From Phenylobacterium soli (lineage in GTDB: Bacteria > Pseudomonadota > Alphaproteobacteria > Caulobacterales > Caulobacteraceae): DNA of 64,000 bases. Under the pieces are notes generated by a model. It was not told the DNA's origin and did not search any database. It worked only from the letters and a program-made list of their open reading frames with translations. The number at the start of each line of letters is the position of its first letter. Position 1 is the first letter of the stretch. The position numbers and the translations under genes are program-made. Of the stretch, positions 11,323 to 20,033 are shown in pieces. The DNA lies in the NCBI RefSeq assembly GCF_003254475.1, contig NZ_QFYQ01000001.1:2356001-2420000 (forward strand), in the 5' to 3' direction.

Positions 11323-12543
11323 TCAGTTCGCCGTCGACGCCAGGGTGTGGAATTCGGTGATCGCGCTGTAGACGCCGAGGCCGTAGCCCATGGCCAGCTG
11401 CGCCGGATCGAGGGCGTTGTGGGCCAGGAAGACCATCACCGAGCCGTCGGTCGGATCGGCCTGCCACCAGCCGCCGAAGGCGCCCGGCCAGCCCACCGTC
11501 CCGACACCGCCCTTGCAGCGGACGACGGGCGCCTGGTCGGGATCCATCACCACCGCCACCCCGAGACCGAAGCCGAGGCCGGTGAAGACGGGCATGCCCA
11601 GCAGGCGCGCCGAGGCGCGCTGCGCCTCGCTGAGCCGGTTGGCGGTCATCAGCGCCAGGGTCTCGGGCCGCAGGATCCGCACGCCGTCAACGGCGCCGCC
11701 GCCGACGAACAGCCGGGCGAAGGCGAGATAGTCGCCGGCGGTGGACCACAGGCCCTGGCCGCCCGACTCGAAGGCCATGTCGTCCGGCCGCTCGACCAGG
11801 AACGCCCCGCCGGCGCCGGTCGGCCGCTCGGCGAGGCGGCCGCTGTCGTCGAAGCCGTACATCCGGGCGCGCCGCCCCCGCTGGTCCGCCGGGATGACGA
11901 AGCCGGTGTCCCGCATGCCGAGGGGCTCGAACAGCCGGCGCCTCATCACCTCGCCGAGGGGTGCGCCCTCCATCCGAGCGATCAGCAGGCCGAGGAGGTC
12001 GGTGGACGTCCCATAGTGGAAGCCGGCGCCCGGCTGATCGATCAGCGGCAGGGCCGCCAGGCGGGCGATCCACTGGTCGGGTGAGACCTCGCTGTCGATG
12101 TCGGCGCCGAGCGCCTCGCGATAGGCCCGGGCGAGGGGGCCGGTCTGGAAGTCCCCGTAGGTGAGACCGGAGCGGTGGGTCAGCAGGTCCTCGAAGGTGA
12201 TCGGCCGTTCGGCCGGATCGGTCTCGTCCAGCGGGCCGTCAGGATCGCGCAGCACCCGCATCTCGCCGAACTCGGGCGCGACGCGGCTGATCGGCTGGTC
12301 GAGCGCGAAGCGGCCTTCGTCGAAGAGGGTGAGGGCGACGACCGAGGTGACCGGCTTGGACAGCGAGGCGATGCGGAAGAGGGTGTCGTTCTCGATGGGC
12401 AGCCCCGCATCGATATCGCGCCAGCCAGAGGCGGCCGACTGGACGAGGCGGCCGTCGCGCCAGACGCGGGTCGCGGCGCCGGCGATCTCTGCGCCCGCAA
12501 CGTGGCGCTCGAGCATGGCCTGGATGGCGTCGGGTGCGGTCAT
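11323..12543 (-). CDS. Serine hydrolase, beta-lactamase/class C fold
   Basis: A 406-residue member of the beta-lactamase-related serine hydrolase family (EstB/AmpC-like). The catalytic SxxK motif is Ser60-Leu-Ser-Lys63 in RIASLSKPV. A Tyr-containing second motif, HYGTSTDLLG, takes the place of YxN. No signal peptide is evident, so a cytoplasmic esterase or peptidase is more likely than a periplasmic beta-lactamase; this is inference. It is divergent from a TetR-family regulator across a 54-bp AT-rich region, which suggests that regulator controls it. Confidence 0.85.
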   Translation of the reverse strand: MTAPDAIQAMLERHVAGAEIAGAATRVWRDGRLVQSAASGWRDIDAGLPIENDTLFRIASLSKPVTSVVALTLFDEGRFALDQPISRVAPEFGEMRVLRDPDGPLDETDPAERPITFEDLLTHRSGLTYGDFQTGPLARAYREALGADIDSEVSPDQWIARLAALPLIDQPGAGFHYGTSTDLLGLLIARMEGAPLGEVMRRRLFEPLGMRDTGFVIPADQRGRRARMYGFDDSGRLAERPTGAGGAFLVERPDDMAFESGGQGLWSTAGDYLAFARLFVGGGAVDGVRILRPETLALMTANRLSEAQRASARLLGMPVFTGLGFGLGVAVVMDPDQAPVVRCKGGVGTVGWPGAFGGWWQADPTDGSVMVFLAHNALDPAQLAMGYGLGVYSAITEFHTLASTAN

Positions 12544-12559
12544 GGAGCTGTCCAGATGC

Positions 12560-12597
12560 GATATCGATGTTATAAAATAAACAGATTATAAAATATC
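12560..12597. promoter_or_regulatory. AT-rich divergent promoter/operator with repeats
   Basis: This is an unusually AT-rich patch between divergent genes. TTATAAAATA occurs twice as a direct repeat (12570-12579 and 12586-12595, 16 bp period). The patch is also flanked by the inverted pair GATAT (12560-12564) and ATATC (12593-12597). It is a candidate operator for the adjacent TetR regulator overlapping both promoters. Confidence 0.45.
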
Positions 12598-13263
12598 ATG
12601 CAACACAGTCGCGCCATGGCTAGCGAAGCTTCCGAGACCCCTCCTGCTTCCCGGCGACGCCAGCCGAAGGGTGACAAGCGCGAGCGCACGCGTGCGGCCC
12701 TGCTCGATGCGGCCCTGGCGCTGACGCGGGAAAGAGGGTTCGAGGCGACGACGCTGCAGGACGTCGCCGAGCGCGCGGGCATGACCACGGGCGCCATCTA
12801 CGGCAACTTCAGGAACCGCGATGAGCTGTTCATGGCGCTGGCGGTGCGCCAGTGGGCGCCGATCCGTCCGCGGTTCGCGCCGGGAGACAGCTTCGCCGAC
12901 CTGATGCGGGCGACCGCCGAGGCGGTGCTGGCCTCGATCCCGGAGAGGGGCCCCGCGGCGGTGGGCGCCCTGACCTTCCGCGCCTATGCGCTGCGCCACG
13001 AGAACGTGCGCGAGTCCTTCCGCGAGGAGATGGCCAAGGGGCTCGCGGCGGGGGCGACCTGGATGGAGGCGGTGTTCGCGGTCGAGGACCTGCCGATGCC
13101 GCCGGAGCTGATGGTGCGGGTGATCAACGCCCTCATCGAGGGGCTGCTGTTCCAGCGGTTCCTGACGCCCGAGCTGATGCCCGACGAGGTGTTCCACGCC
13201 GCCTTCGCGGCCCTGGCCAACAGGCCCGCGTCAGGCGCTGCGCCAAAGCCGGCGGGCGCCTGA
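12598..13263 (+). CDS. TetR/AcrR family transcriptional regulator
   Basis: A 221-residue TetR-type repressor. The N-terminal helix-turn-helix (about residues 30-76) reads TTLQDVAERAGMTTGAIYGN and is followed by the FRNRDELFMALA continuation of the domain. The C-terminal ligand-binding half is helical and unassigned. ATG 12598 abuts the AT-rich operator patch with no Shine-Dalgarno sequence; ATG 12616 is an alternative that would shorten the protein by six residues. The regulator is divergent from the serine hydrolase and probably controls that gene and its own. It converges on ahpF 12 bp away. Confidence 0.88.
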   Translation: MQHSRAMASEASETPPASRRRQPKGDKRERTRAALLDAALALTRERGFEATTLQDVAERAGMTTGAIYGNFRNRDELFMALAVRQWAPIRPRFAPGDSFADLMRATAEAVLASIPERGPAAVGALTFRAYALRHENVRESFREEMAKGLAAGATWMEAVFAVEDLPMPPELMVRVINALIEGLLFQRFLTPELMPDEVFHAAFAALANRPASGAAPKPAGA

Positions 13264-13275
13264 GCGGGAATTGCC

Positions 13276-14865
13276 TCAGGCCGCTTCCTGCGCCTGGGCC
13301 GTGTCGGGACCAGGCTGGCGGATCAGGTAGTCGAAGGCCGAGAGCGCGGCCTTGGAGCCTTCGCCCATGGCGATGACGATCTGCTTGTAGGGCGTCGTCG
13401 TCGCGTCGCCGCCGGCGAACACGCCCGGCACGCTGGTCGCGCCGCGGAAGTCGACCTCGATCTCACCGCGCGGGGTGAGCGCCACGGCCTCCTTCAGCCA
13501 TTCGGTGTTGGGCACAAGGCCGATCTGCACGAAGACGCCTTCCAGCTCCACCTCGTGAACCGCGTCGGTGTTGCGGTCCTTGTAGACGAGACCGGTGACC
13601 TTCTGGCCGTCGCCGCGGACCTCGGTGGTCAGGGCCGAGGTGACGATCCGCACATTGGGCAGGCTGGCGAGCATGCGCTGCAGCACCGCGTCGGCGCGGA
13701 GCTGGCTGTCGAACTCGATCAGGGTCACGTGGGCGACGATGCCGGCGAGGTCGATCGCCGCCTCGACGCCGGAGTTGCCGCCGCCGATCACCGCCACGCG
13801 CTTGCCCTTGAACAGCGGGCCGTCGCAGTGCGGGCAATAGGCGACGCCGCGGTTCTTGTACTCGGCCTCGCCGGGCACGTTCATGTTCCGCCAGCGCGCG
13901 CCGGTGGCGAGGATCACCGAGCGCGATTTCAGGCTCGCGCCGCTCTCCAGCTGCACCTCGATCAGGCCGCCCGGCTCGGCCGCCGGGATGAGCCTGGCGG
14001 CCTTCTGCAGGTCCATCACCTCGACATCGTAGGCCTTGACGTGCTGCTCCAGGCCGGCGGACAGTTTCGGGCCCTCGGTGTGCGGCACGGAGATGAAGTT
14101 CTCGATCGCCAGGGTGTCGAGCACCTGGCCGCCGAAGCGCTCGGCGACGACGCCGGTGCGGATACCCTTGCGCGCCGCGTAGATGGCGGCCGCGGCGCCG
14201 GCCGGACCGCCGCCCACCACCAGCACCTCGAAGGGGTCCTTCTCCTGGATCTTCTCGGCGGCCCGGGCGGCCGCACCGGTGTCGATCATGGCCAGGATCC
14301 GCTCCAGGCTCATGCGGCCCTGGGCGAAGGGCTCGCCGTTCAGCAGCACGGTGGGCACGGCCATGATCTGGCGCTGCTCGACCTCGGCCTGGAACAAGGC
14401 GCCGTCGACGGCGACGTGGCGGATCTTGGGGTTCAGGGCGCTCATGATGTTCAGCGCCTGCACCACGTCGGGGCAGTTCTGGCACGAGAGCGAGAAGTAG
14501 GTCTCGAAGGCGAAGTCGCCGTCCAGCGCCCTGATCTGTTCGGCGACGTCCGGCTCGATCTTCGGCGGGTGGCCGCCGACGTGCAGCAGGGCCAGCACCA
14601 GCGAGGTGAACTCGTGGCCGAGGGGCAGGCCGGCGAAGCGCACCGAAACGTCGGTCCCGGCGCGGACGATGGCGAAGGACGGCTTGCGGGCGTCGTCGCC
14701 CGTGCGGACCACGCTCACCTTATCCGACTGCTCGGCGATGTCGTTCAGCAGCGCCAGCAGCTCGGCGGACTTGGGGCCGTCGTCGAGCGACGCCACCAGC
14801 TCGATCGGCTGGCGGAGGTTCTGCAGGTAGGTCTTCAGCTGACCCTTCAGATTGGCGTCCAACAT
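13276..14865 (-). CDS. ahpF: Alkyl hydroperoxide reductase subunit F
   Basis: A 529-residue flavoprotein disulfide reductase that passes electrons from NAD(P)H to AhpC. It has an N-terminal tandem thioredoxin-like domain with the redox pair Cys128/Cys131 in [10 protein letters not shown], then an FAD-binding GGGPAG motif at about 218-223, the thioredoxin-reductase disulfide Cys343/Cys346 in [11 protein letters not shown], the NAD-binding [12 protein letters not shown] motif, and the C-terminal [16 protein letters not shown] contact. Full length compared with E. coli (521). It lies 87 bp downstream of ahpC on the same strand, with a strong intercistronic hairpin between them. Confidence 0.97.
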   Translation of the reverse strand: MLDANLKGQLKTYLQNLRQPIELVASLDDGPKSAELLALLNDIAEQSDKVSVVRTGDDARKPSFAIVRAGTDVSVRFAGLPLGHEFTSLVLALLHVGGHPPKIEPDVAEQIRALDGDFAFETYFSLSCQNCPDVVQALNIMSALNPKIRHVAVDGALFQAEVEQRQIMAVPTVLLNGEPFAQGRMSLERILAMIDTGAAARAAEKIQEKDPFEVLVVGGGPAGAAAAIYAARKGIRTGVVAERFGGQVLDTLAIENFISVPHTEGPKLSAGLEQHVKAYDVEVMDLQKAARLIPAAEPGGLIEVQLESGASLKSRSVILATGARWRNMNVPGEAEYKNRGVAYCPHCDGPLFKGKRVAVIGGGNSGVEAAIDLAGIVAHVTLIEFDSQLRADAVLQRMLASLPNVRIVTSALTTEVRGDGQKVTGLVYKDRNTDAVHEVELEGVFVQIGLVPNTEWLKEAVALTPRGEIEVDFRGATSVPGVFAGGDATTTPYKQIVIAMGEGSKAALSAFDYLIRQPGPDTAQAQEAA

Positions 14866-14899
14866 CGCGGCGGCTCCGGTCGAATTCGGGAGGGGAGGA

Positions 14900-14935
14900 G
14901 CCGGCGGCGCGCTCCATTCACGGGACGCCGCCGGC
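14900..14935 (-). other. Intercistronic hairpin between ahpC and ahpF
   Basis: GCCGGCGGCG at 14900-14909 is the exact reverse complement of 14926-14935, with a 16-nt loop. No T-run follows in either direction, so it is not a classical terminator. It may stabilise the ahpC 3' end or set the AhpC:AhpF ratio. Confidence 0.5.
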
Positions 14936-14952
14936 GGTTCGTCAGTGACGGC

Positions 14953-15516
14953 TTAGATCTTGCCGACCAGCTCGAGGGACGGCGCGAGGGTCTTCTCGCC
15001 TTCTTCCCACTTGGCCGGGCAGACCTCGCCCGGGTGGTTGCGGACGTACTGCGCGGCCTTGACCTTGCGCAGCAGCTCGGCGGCGTTGCGGCCGATGCCC
15101 TCGGCGGTGACTTCGGTGAACTGGATCACGCCGTCCGGATCGACCAGGAAGGTGCCGCGATCGGCAAGGCCCTGGCCTTCCCGCATGACGCCGAAGTTGT
15201 TGGTCACCACGCCGGCCGGGTCGCCGATCATGGTGTAGCGGATCTTGCCGATGGCCGGCGAGGTGTCGGCCCAGGCCTTGTGCGAGAAGTGGGTGTCGGT
15301 GGAGACCGAGTAGATCTCGACGCCCAGCTTCTGGAACTCGGCGTAGTTGTCGGCCAGGTCCTCGAGCTCGGTCGGGCAGACGAAGGTGAAGTCCGCCGGA
15401 TAGAAGAAGACGATCGACCACTTGCCCTTGAGGTCGGCGTCGCTGACCGTGACGAACTTGCCCTCCTTGTAGGCCTGGGCGGTGAACGGCAGCACGGTGG
15501 AATTGATCTTGGACAT
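14953..15516 (-). CDS. ahpC: Alkyl hydroperoxide reductase subunit C (2-Cys peroxiredoxin)
   Basis: A 187-residue typical 2-Cys peroxiredoxin that reduces H2O2 and organic hydroperoxides. Peroxidatic Cys47 lies in [12 protein letters not shown], and resolving Cys166 in [10 protein letters not shown] near the C-terminus. The ATG at 15516 is preceded by GGAGAC at a good distance; a GTG one codon upstream is less well placed. ahpF follows on the same strand and supplies the reductant. A TATACT -10 candidate and a perfect inverted repeat lie 44-75 bp upstream. Confidence 0.98.
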   Translation of the reverse strand: MSKINSTVLPFTAQAYKEGKFVTVSDADLKGKWSIVFFYPADFTFVCPTELEDLADNYAEFQKLGVEIYSVSTDTHFSHKAWADTSPAIGKIRYTMIGDPAGVVTNNFGVMREGQGLADRGTFLVDPDGVIQFTEVTAEGIGRNAAELLRKVKAAQYVRNHPGEVCPAKWEEGEKTLAPSLELVGKI

Positions 15517-15559
15517 CACGGTCTCCGATTGGCGATGGGCGTGATGTAGGGAGGGCTGG

Positions 15560-15589
15560 AGTATAATCCCAATCGATTTTGTTGGGATT
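15560..15589 (-). promoter_or_regulatory. ahpC promoter region with inverted repeat
   Basis: On the minus strand a TATACT -10 candidate (15565-15560) overlaps the end of the dyad AATCCCAA (15565-15572) / TTGGGATT (15582-15589), spacer 9 nt. The location suits a peroxide-responsive activator or repressor site. It does not match the classical OxyR tetranucleotide pattern well, so the regulator is not assigned. Confidence 0.45.
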
Positions 15590-15748
15590 TGAGATAGAGA
15601 AAATCGATGACAGCCGGGCGGCGCGCGGCTTTGGGAACATGCCTCAAGCCGGCGCTTGATCTCCGTCGCGCGCCGGTCGGGCGCCGGTCATTCGCGCGTG
15701 CGGGCGTCGGGTCCACGGTGGGTCGGTTCGTCCACGGCGGAGACGCCC

Positions 15749-16405
15749 ATGCTGAAGCTCGTGCAGACCCACACCGGTCCGGCCGCCACGGTGCGGCCGT
15801 TCTTCCTCGGCCGTCAGGCGCCCTTACGCTTCGCTGACGTGCTGCGCCTCGACTACGAGAGCCGCGTCTGGCGCCGCAAGAGCGCCCGGACGCAGGCGCG
15901 CCTGCTGCTCGCCACGGCCCTGGCCCTCGAGGACCACGGGTTCAGCTCGCCGCGGGTGGTGGACATCACCCAGGGCGCGGGCGTCTCGACCGCCGCCTAC
16001 TACGTCTACTTCCACGATCTCGACGAAGGCGTCTGCACCGTGCTCAGCCGCTTCGGCGCCTGGCTGTTCGAGCCGTTCGACGATGAGCGGCCCGAAGGCG
16101 GGGCGGCGATCCGCGCCCTGCTGACGCGGGCCCACGCCAACCTGAACCTGGTGCGCGCGCTCGACCGCGTGCTGGCCAACGCCCCGAGCCTCGCCGAGGG
16201 CGTCGGCCAGGCGCGGCTCAGCTGGGCGCGGGCGCTGTGCAAGGGCCGCCCCGCGGAGAGCCTGATGTGCGATGGGCTGATCGCCGGTCTGCTGCGCGAG
16301 ATGACCCTCTCGGATCCGACCGAGCAGGATGTCGAAGCGATGGCGGAGCTCGCCGTCGAGGCCCTGCGCCGCCTGACCGTTTCGCCCCTGACGCCGGCGG
16401 CCTGA
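15749..16405 (+). CDS. TetR-like transcriptional regulator
   Basis: A 218-residue protein with a TetR-type helix-turn-helix at about 45-95: ARTQARLLLATALALEDHGF leads into VVDITQGAGVSTAAYYVYFH. Before it comes an unusual 40-residue N-terminal extension. The C-terminal half is helical without recognisable ligand motifs. ATG 15749 has a GGAG 7 nt upstream; the frame is open further 5' but lacks a better start. It is divergent from ahpC (232 bp between the starts), so a role in regulating ahpC is possible but unsupported. A rho-independent terminator lies about 130 bp downstream. Confidence 0.78.
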   Translation: MLKLVQTHTGPAATVRPFFLGRQAPLRFADVLRLDYESRVWRRKSARTQARLLLATALALEDHGFSSPRVVDITQGAGVSTAAYYVYFHDLDEGVCTVLSRFGAWLFEPFDDERPEGGAAIRALLTRAHANLNLVRALDRVLANAPSLAEGVGQARLSWARALCKGRPAESLMCDGLIAGLLREMTLSDPTEQDVEAMAELAVEALRRLTVSPLTPAA

Positions 16406-16533
16406 TGTTCATCAAGCGCCCGGAGGCGCGGTGTCATTCAGGGCGCAGCCGCGGCCGAGCAGGATGCAGTTGTCCCGACCGTTGCGCGCCCTGACCCCTT
16501 GGGGCCCGCCGGATAGGATCTTCCTCTATCTCC

Positions 16534-16563
16534 GGGGCGGGCCCAGGCCCGCCCCCTCTTTTT
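16534..16563 (+). terminator. Rho-independent terminator
   Basis: A perfect 10-bp GC stem, GGGGCGGGCC (16534-16543) and GGCCCGCCCC (16546-16555), is followed by the T-rich tract TCTTTTT (16557-16563). It suits transcription of the upstream TetR-like gene. An alternative, mutually exclusive hairpin using 16502-16516 also exists (see findings). Confidence 0.7.
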
Positions 16564-16587
16564 GCCGGGAGAGGCGGCGGCCTCGGA

Positions 16588-17181
16588 TCAGCCGCCGGCG
16601 GCGAGGCGGCGCAGGCGCTCGAGCTCGTCGGGCGTGTTGGCGTTGGCGAAGCGCTCGGCCGCCTCGGCGGGCCAGTCCGCGGTCACATAGGCGCAGGTCG
16701 CCGCGAAGCCCTTCAGCGAGCGGGCGCCGCTCTCCACATAGGCCGGCAGCCGCTCGACGGCCGCGGCGCGCCAAAGGGCGCAGACCGGATGCAGCTCGCC
16801 ATCGGTGCAGGCCACCGCGGCCAGGGCGCCGGGCGCGGCGTCCAGGGCGGCGGCCAGCCGGGGCAGGAGATCCTCGGGCAGGCGCGGCATGTCGCAGGGC
16901 AGGGTGAGCAGGGCCTCGTGGCCAAGATCGTGCGCGGCCCTCAGGGCGGCGGCGATCCCGGCCAACGGCCCCTCGATCGCCGGGTCGTCGAGGATCACGT
17001 GGGCGCCGACGGGACCGACCTGGCGCGGATCGCGCACCGCCACGGCCACCTCGTCGGCGGCGCGGCGCGCCAGGCGTACGGCGTTGCCGATCAGGGTCGA
17101 GCCGCCCCAGGCGCGCAGCGGCTTGTCGCCGCCCATGCGGCGGCCCTCGCCGCCCGCCAGGATCACGCAGAGCGTCTTCAT
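16588..17181 (-). CDS. mobA: Molybdenum cofactor guanylyltransferase MobA
   Basis: A 197-residue nucleotidyltransferase that joins GMP from GTP to Mo-molybdopterin, giving the MGD cofactor used by NarG-type enzymes. The N-terminal GTP-binding signature ILAGGEGRRMGGDKPL (about 7-22), the EGPLAGI motif and the LPCDMPRLP metal/substrate loop are clear. Its ATG overlaps the stop of the hemerythrin gene by 4 nt (ATGA). It is the last gene of the nar operon, which makes functional sense because NarG needs bis-MGD. Confidence 0.95.
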   Translation of the reverse strand: MKTLCVILAGGEGRRMGGDKPLRAWGGSTLIGNAVRLARRAADEVAVAVRDPRQVGPVGAHVILDDPAIEGPLAGIAAALRAAHDLGHEALLTLPCDMPRLPEDLLPRLAAALDAAPGALAAVACTDGELHPVCALWRAAAVERLPAYVESGARSLKGFAATCAYVTADWPAEAAERFANANTPDELERLRRLAAGG

Positions 17182-17717
17182 CGGCCGGGCTTTCCGTGGC
17201 TCGCGATCAGACGCCGGCCGAGCGCCTTGAGGTCGGTCTCGGCGAAGCGCAGGCGGGCGAGCGGCAGGACCACGGCGTTCTCGAGGGCCAGGTGGCGCAG
17301 CTCCTGGCTGGCGAAGGCGTCGAGGGCGAGGGCGACGGAGGGATCGCGACCGGGCGCCAGCCGCTCGTCGAGGCAGCGCTCCAGATGGCCGCGCAGCGCA
17401 TGGGCGTGGGCCATGTCGGCCTTGTGCTCGCCGATCAGGCGGTCGAGCACCTCGCCGATCTCGTCCTCCGGCAGGGCGCGGGCCCGCAGCAGGGGGAAGA
17501 GGTCGACCTCCTCGTCCGCGAGATGGTGGCCCAGCTCGTGCCGCAGGAACTCGATGACTGCGCGGATCGGCTCAGGCTCGAAGCTCTTGGCCAAGGCCAG
17601 CTCAGCCATCAGGCCGCAGAACTGGCGGTGGCGCAGGTGCTCGGCCAGGAACCACTCGAGCGGCTGGGCGGCGAGCGCCTTCGCGGGCGCGGAGGTGGCG
17701 GCGAGGATCGCTGACAT
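17178..17717 (-). CDS. Hemerythrin HHE domain protein in nar operon
   Basis: A 179-residue all-helical hemerythrin-like protein. Potential di-iron ligands are His27, His64/His65 with Glu70 (HHLADEE), His98 (GEHKADM), His142 and Glu146 (RHLALENAVV). ATG 17717 has a strong AAGGAGAGG Shine-Dalgarno sequence. Known hemerythrin-domain proteins bind O2 or NO, or repair Fe-S clusters; here a role in protecting nitrate reductase or handling NO is inferred from its place between the porin and mobA. It is shorter than YtfE and distinct from the second hemerythrin-type protein at 34052. Confidence 0.85.
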   Translation of the reverse strand: MSAILAATSAPAKALAAQPLEWFLAEHLRHRQFCGLMAELALAKSFEPEPIRAVIEFLRHELGHHLADEEVDLFPLLRARALPEDEIGEVLDRLIGEHKADMAHAHALRGHLERCLDERLAPGRDPSVALALDAFASQELRHLALENAVVLPLARLRFAETDLKALGRRLIASHGKPGR

Positions 17718-17734
17718 CGGACCTCTCCTTCGGG

Positions 17735-18925
17735 TCAGTACTTCAGCTCCAGGGAGCACCAGACCTTGGTGCGGTCGGCGAACGCCGGCTGGGCGCCGTC
17801 GAACAGCGCGGTCTTGAGCTCGAACGTGAGGTGCGGGTTGATCGGGGCGGAGGCGAGGGCGTCGAGTTCACGGCCGTAGCGGGCCGAGCCACGCGCGGCG
17901 CGGAAGTCGTGGGCCGCGACCTGCAGCTTCACCGGGCGGCCGGCGATGGAGAACGGCGCCGTCGCGCCGGCCCTCAGGTTGAAGTCCTGCACGCCATTCG
18001 CGGGCGTGGTCAGGAAGACGTCCGCCCAGCCCTGGAAGGCATGGAGGGTGGCGAGCGGCGTCTGGAAGCCACGGCGACCATCGCCGGACAGCTTCTCGTA
18101 GCCGATGCTCGCCCAGGCGGGCTTGGCCTTCAGGCCGGCGCCGAGATCGAGATAGTCGAGATCGAAGCCGGTCGGGCTGTTCCGGTAGTCGCTCTGGCGC
18201 GCGTATTCGACCTCGTAGGTGGCGGAGAGGCCGGCGCGGAGCGGCCGCGCGCCGGCCAGCCGCGCGCCCCAGGTCTGGCTGGACTGGGTCGGCGCATTGT
18301 CGAAGTCCAGCAGGTAACCGTAGGCGCTGAGGGCGCCCGCGGGGGTCTGGGCGTCGGCCTGAAAGAGGTGGGAGTCGCTGCGCCAGTCGCCTTGCACGCT
18401 GCGCTCGGTGAACACCCGGTGCACCCGGTCCAGGTAGGCGTAGGTGAGGGTGACCTTGGCGGCCGGACGGTAGCGGACGACGGCGGCGTCGAACGTCTGC
18501 TCGGTCTGGCGGAAGCCGGAATTGCCGATGAAGCGGGCGTTGCCGAGGATCAGCCGCTGGCGGCCGACGACGACGTCCCCCTGAGCGCCGGCCCAGGCGA
18601 CCTGGGCCCGGTTGAGCTGCGTGGTCGCCGGGTCGGCGACGATCGGATAGGCCGTCTTGCCGTTGACCGTGCTGTTGTAGTCGTCGTCGAGGGCCGCGAC
18701 GTTCTCGCCTTCCAGCAGGGCGCGGAAGCCGCGCCAGGCGGCGGTCTCGTAGCCCAGGCGCGTCCGGAGCGTCAGCGCCAAGGCGTCCTTCGGCAGGCCG
18801 TCCTGATCCACGCTCTCGGCCCGCAGGCGCGCGTCGAGGATCCAGTGGCCGTCCGACGGCGCCGCCAGGGCCGAGGCGGGAGCGGCGAGGGCCGCAATAG
18901 ACGCAAGGACGAGCGCTCGACGCAC
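17735..18925 (-). CDS. Alginate-export-family outer membrane porin
   Basis: A 396-residue beta-barrel protein beginning with a clear signal peptide (RRALVLASIAALAAPASALA). It contains alternating aromatic/polar strands and family-like segments such as RLRAESVDQDGL, RTRLGYET and GRQRLILGNARFIGNSGFRQ. It belongs to the alginate_exp (AlgE-like) porin family, many members of which are general anion or small-molecule channels. The start is GTG with GGGAG upstream, 2 nt after the ppiC stop. Its position inside the nar operon suggests a nitrate/nitrite channel in the outer membrane; that is inference. Terminal residues LELKY end in an aromatic as in barrel proteins. Confidence 0.82.
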   Translation of the reverse strand: MRRALVLASIAALAAPASALAAPSDGHWILDARLRAESVDQDGLPKDALALTLRTRLGYETAAWRGFRALLEGENVAALDDDYNSTVNGKTAYPIVADPATTQLNRAQVAWAGAQGDVVVGRQRLILGNARFIGNSGFRQTEQTFDAAVVRYRPAAKVTLTYAYLDRVHRVFTERSVQGDWRSDSHLFQADAQTPAGALSAYGYLLDFDNAPTQSSQTWGARLAGARPLRAGLSATYEVEYARQSDYRNSPTGFDLDYLDLGAGLKAKPAWASIGYEKLSGDGRRGFQTPLATLHAFQGWADVFLTTPANGVQDFNLRAGATAPFSIAGRPVKLQVAAHDFRAARGSARYGRELDALASAPINPHLTFELKTALFDGAQPAFADRTKVWCSLELKY

Positions 18926-18927
18926 GT

Positions 18928-20031
18928 TCAGGCTCCCGCCCGGCGGATGATGGTGAAGGTCCGCTTGGCGGGCTCGATCTTCGAGCGCAGCACCGCGGCG
19001 AGGCAGGCGAGGGCGGGATCCTCGGCGTCGCGCGCCGCCGAGATCAGGTTGGTCCAGCGCTCGTCGTCGGCGGTCTCCAGGAAGTCGGCGACGGCGGTGT
19101 CGACGAAGTCGCCCACCGTCTCGCCGGCCGCTTCGGCCGCCCGCGCCAGGCGCTCGGCGAGGCTCGGGTCGGTAGCCGCCAGCCAAGGCTGCAGCCGGGC
19201 CGCGGCGTGACCGTCGCGCAGAAAGTCGCCGAGGGTGACGGAGCCCGGTGCAAGCTGGCCCTCGGGCGTCAGGGTCAGGGCGACGCCCTGGGCGCGCGCC
19301 TCGGCCGTCAACTCGGCGGCGTAGCGGGCCGCGGCCGCGGTCCAGGCCCGGCTTTCGAGGTGCAGGCGGATGCGCTCCTCGACCAGTTCAAACGGCAGCT
19401 CTCGCGCCTCGATGCGGCGGTCGAGGCGCAGCACGTGCCAGCCGAAGCGGGAACGCACCGGCGCGCCCGCGATCTCGCCGGGCGCCAGGGCGTCGAGGAC
19501 GGCCTCGACCTCGGGGACCAGGTCGCCCGGCCGGAGCTGGCCGAGCGAACCGCCGACCTGGCCCGAGGGGCAGGCGGAGTGGCCCGCGGCGAGTTCCGCG
19601 AAGCGGGCAGGCTCGAGGGACAGGCGGGCGATCAGGCCCGCGGCCAGGGCCTGGCCCGCTTCGTCCTCGTCGTTGGCCGCGCCGATCAGGACGTGCGAGG
19701 CCTCGTACAGCGCCGGAGCGCGGAAGCGGGCGCGCTCGGCGTCGTAGACCCGGCGGCACTCGGCCGTGGTCGGGGAGGCGACCTCGAGCTCCTGGTCGAG
19801 GAGCGCGCGGATCAGCGCCTCCTCGTCGGTCTCCTCGCGCCCCTCCTCGTCGCGCTCGGTCTCGGCCGCGAGGCCGAGCTGGCGGGCGCGGGAGAGCAGG
19901 AGGGCGCGCAGGGCCAGGGCGTGGCCGGCGGCTTTCCAGGCGTCGCCCGCTGTGGCCTCCGGATGGTTCTGGGCCTCCTGGGCGACCAGGGCTTCGGGGA
20001 TCTCGACCCCGTCGAAGACGACGCTGCGCAT
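18928..20031 (-). CDS. PpiC-type peptidylprolyl isomerase of nar operon
   Basis: A 367-residue protein with a parvulin rotamase domain at about 106-208: YEASHVLIGA, GQVGGSLGQLRPGDLVPEVE and RSRFGWHVLRLDRR are typical. A helical N-terminal domain and a roughly 130-residue C-terminal extension flank it. No signal peptide is present, so it is probably cytosolic, unlike PrsA or SurA, and resembles NifM-type folding factors. It starts 2 nt after the narI stop. A PPIase next to narGHJI is known in Pseudomonas aeruginosa. A role in maturing NarGH is plausible. Confidence 0.88.
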   Translation of the reverse strand: MRSVVFDGVEIPEALVAQEAQNHPEATAGDAWKAAGHALALRALLLSRARQLGLAAETERDEEGREETDEEALIRALLDQELEVASPTTAECRRVYDAERARFRAPALYEASHVLIGAANDEDEAGQALAAGLIARLSLEPARFAELAAGHSACPSGQVGGSLGQLRPGDLVPEVEAVLDALAPGEIAGAPVRSRFGWHVLRLDRRIEARELPFELVEERIRLHLESRAWTAAAARYAAELTAEARAQGVALTLTPEGQLAPGSVTLGDFLRDGHAAARLQPWLAATDPSLAERLARAAEAAGETVGDFVDTAVADFLETADDERWTNLISAARDAEDPALACLAAVLRSKIEPAKRTFTIIRRAGA

Positions 20032-20033
20032 GA

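Noticed and set aside
11323..12543. A beta-lactam resistance gene
   Set aside because: The SxxK fold is shared with esterases and peptidases, and the missing signal peptide argues against a periplasmic beta-lactamase.
13555..15549. A 664-codon open frame spanning ahpF and ahpC on the opposite strand
   Set aside because: It covers two certain genes and their promoter region; composition is typical of an antisense artefact.
16431..16587. Arg/Pro-rich frame in the convergent region before mobA
   Set aside because: It runs through the terminator hairpin and antisense to mobA; composition is non-protein-like.
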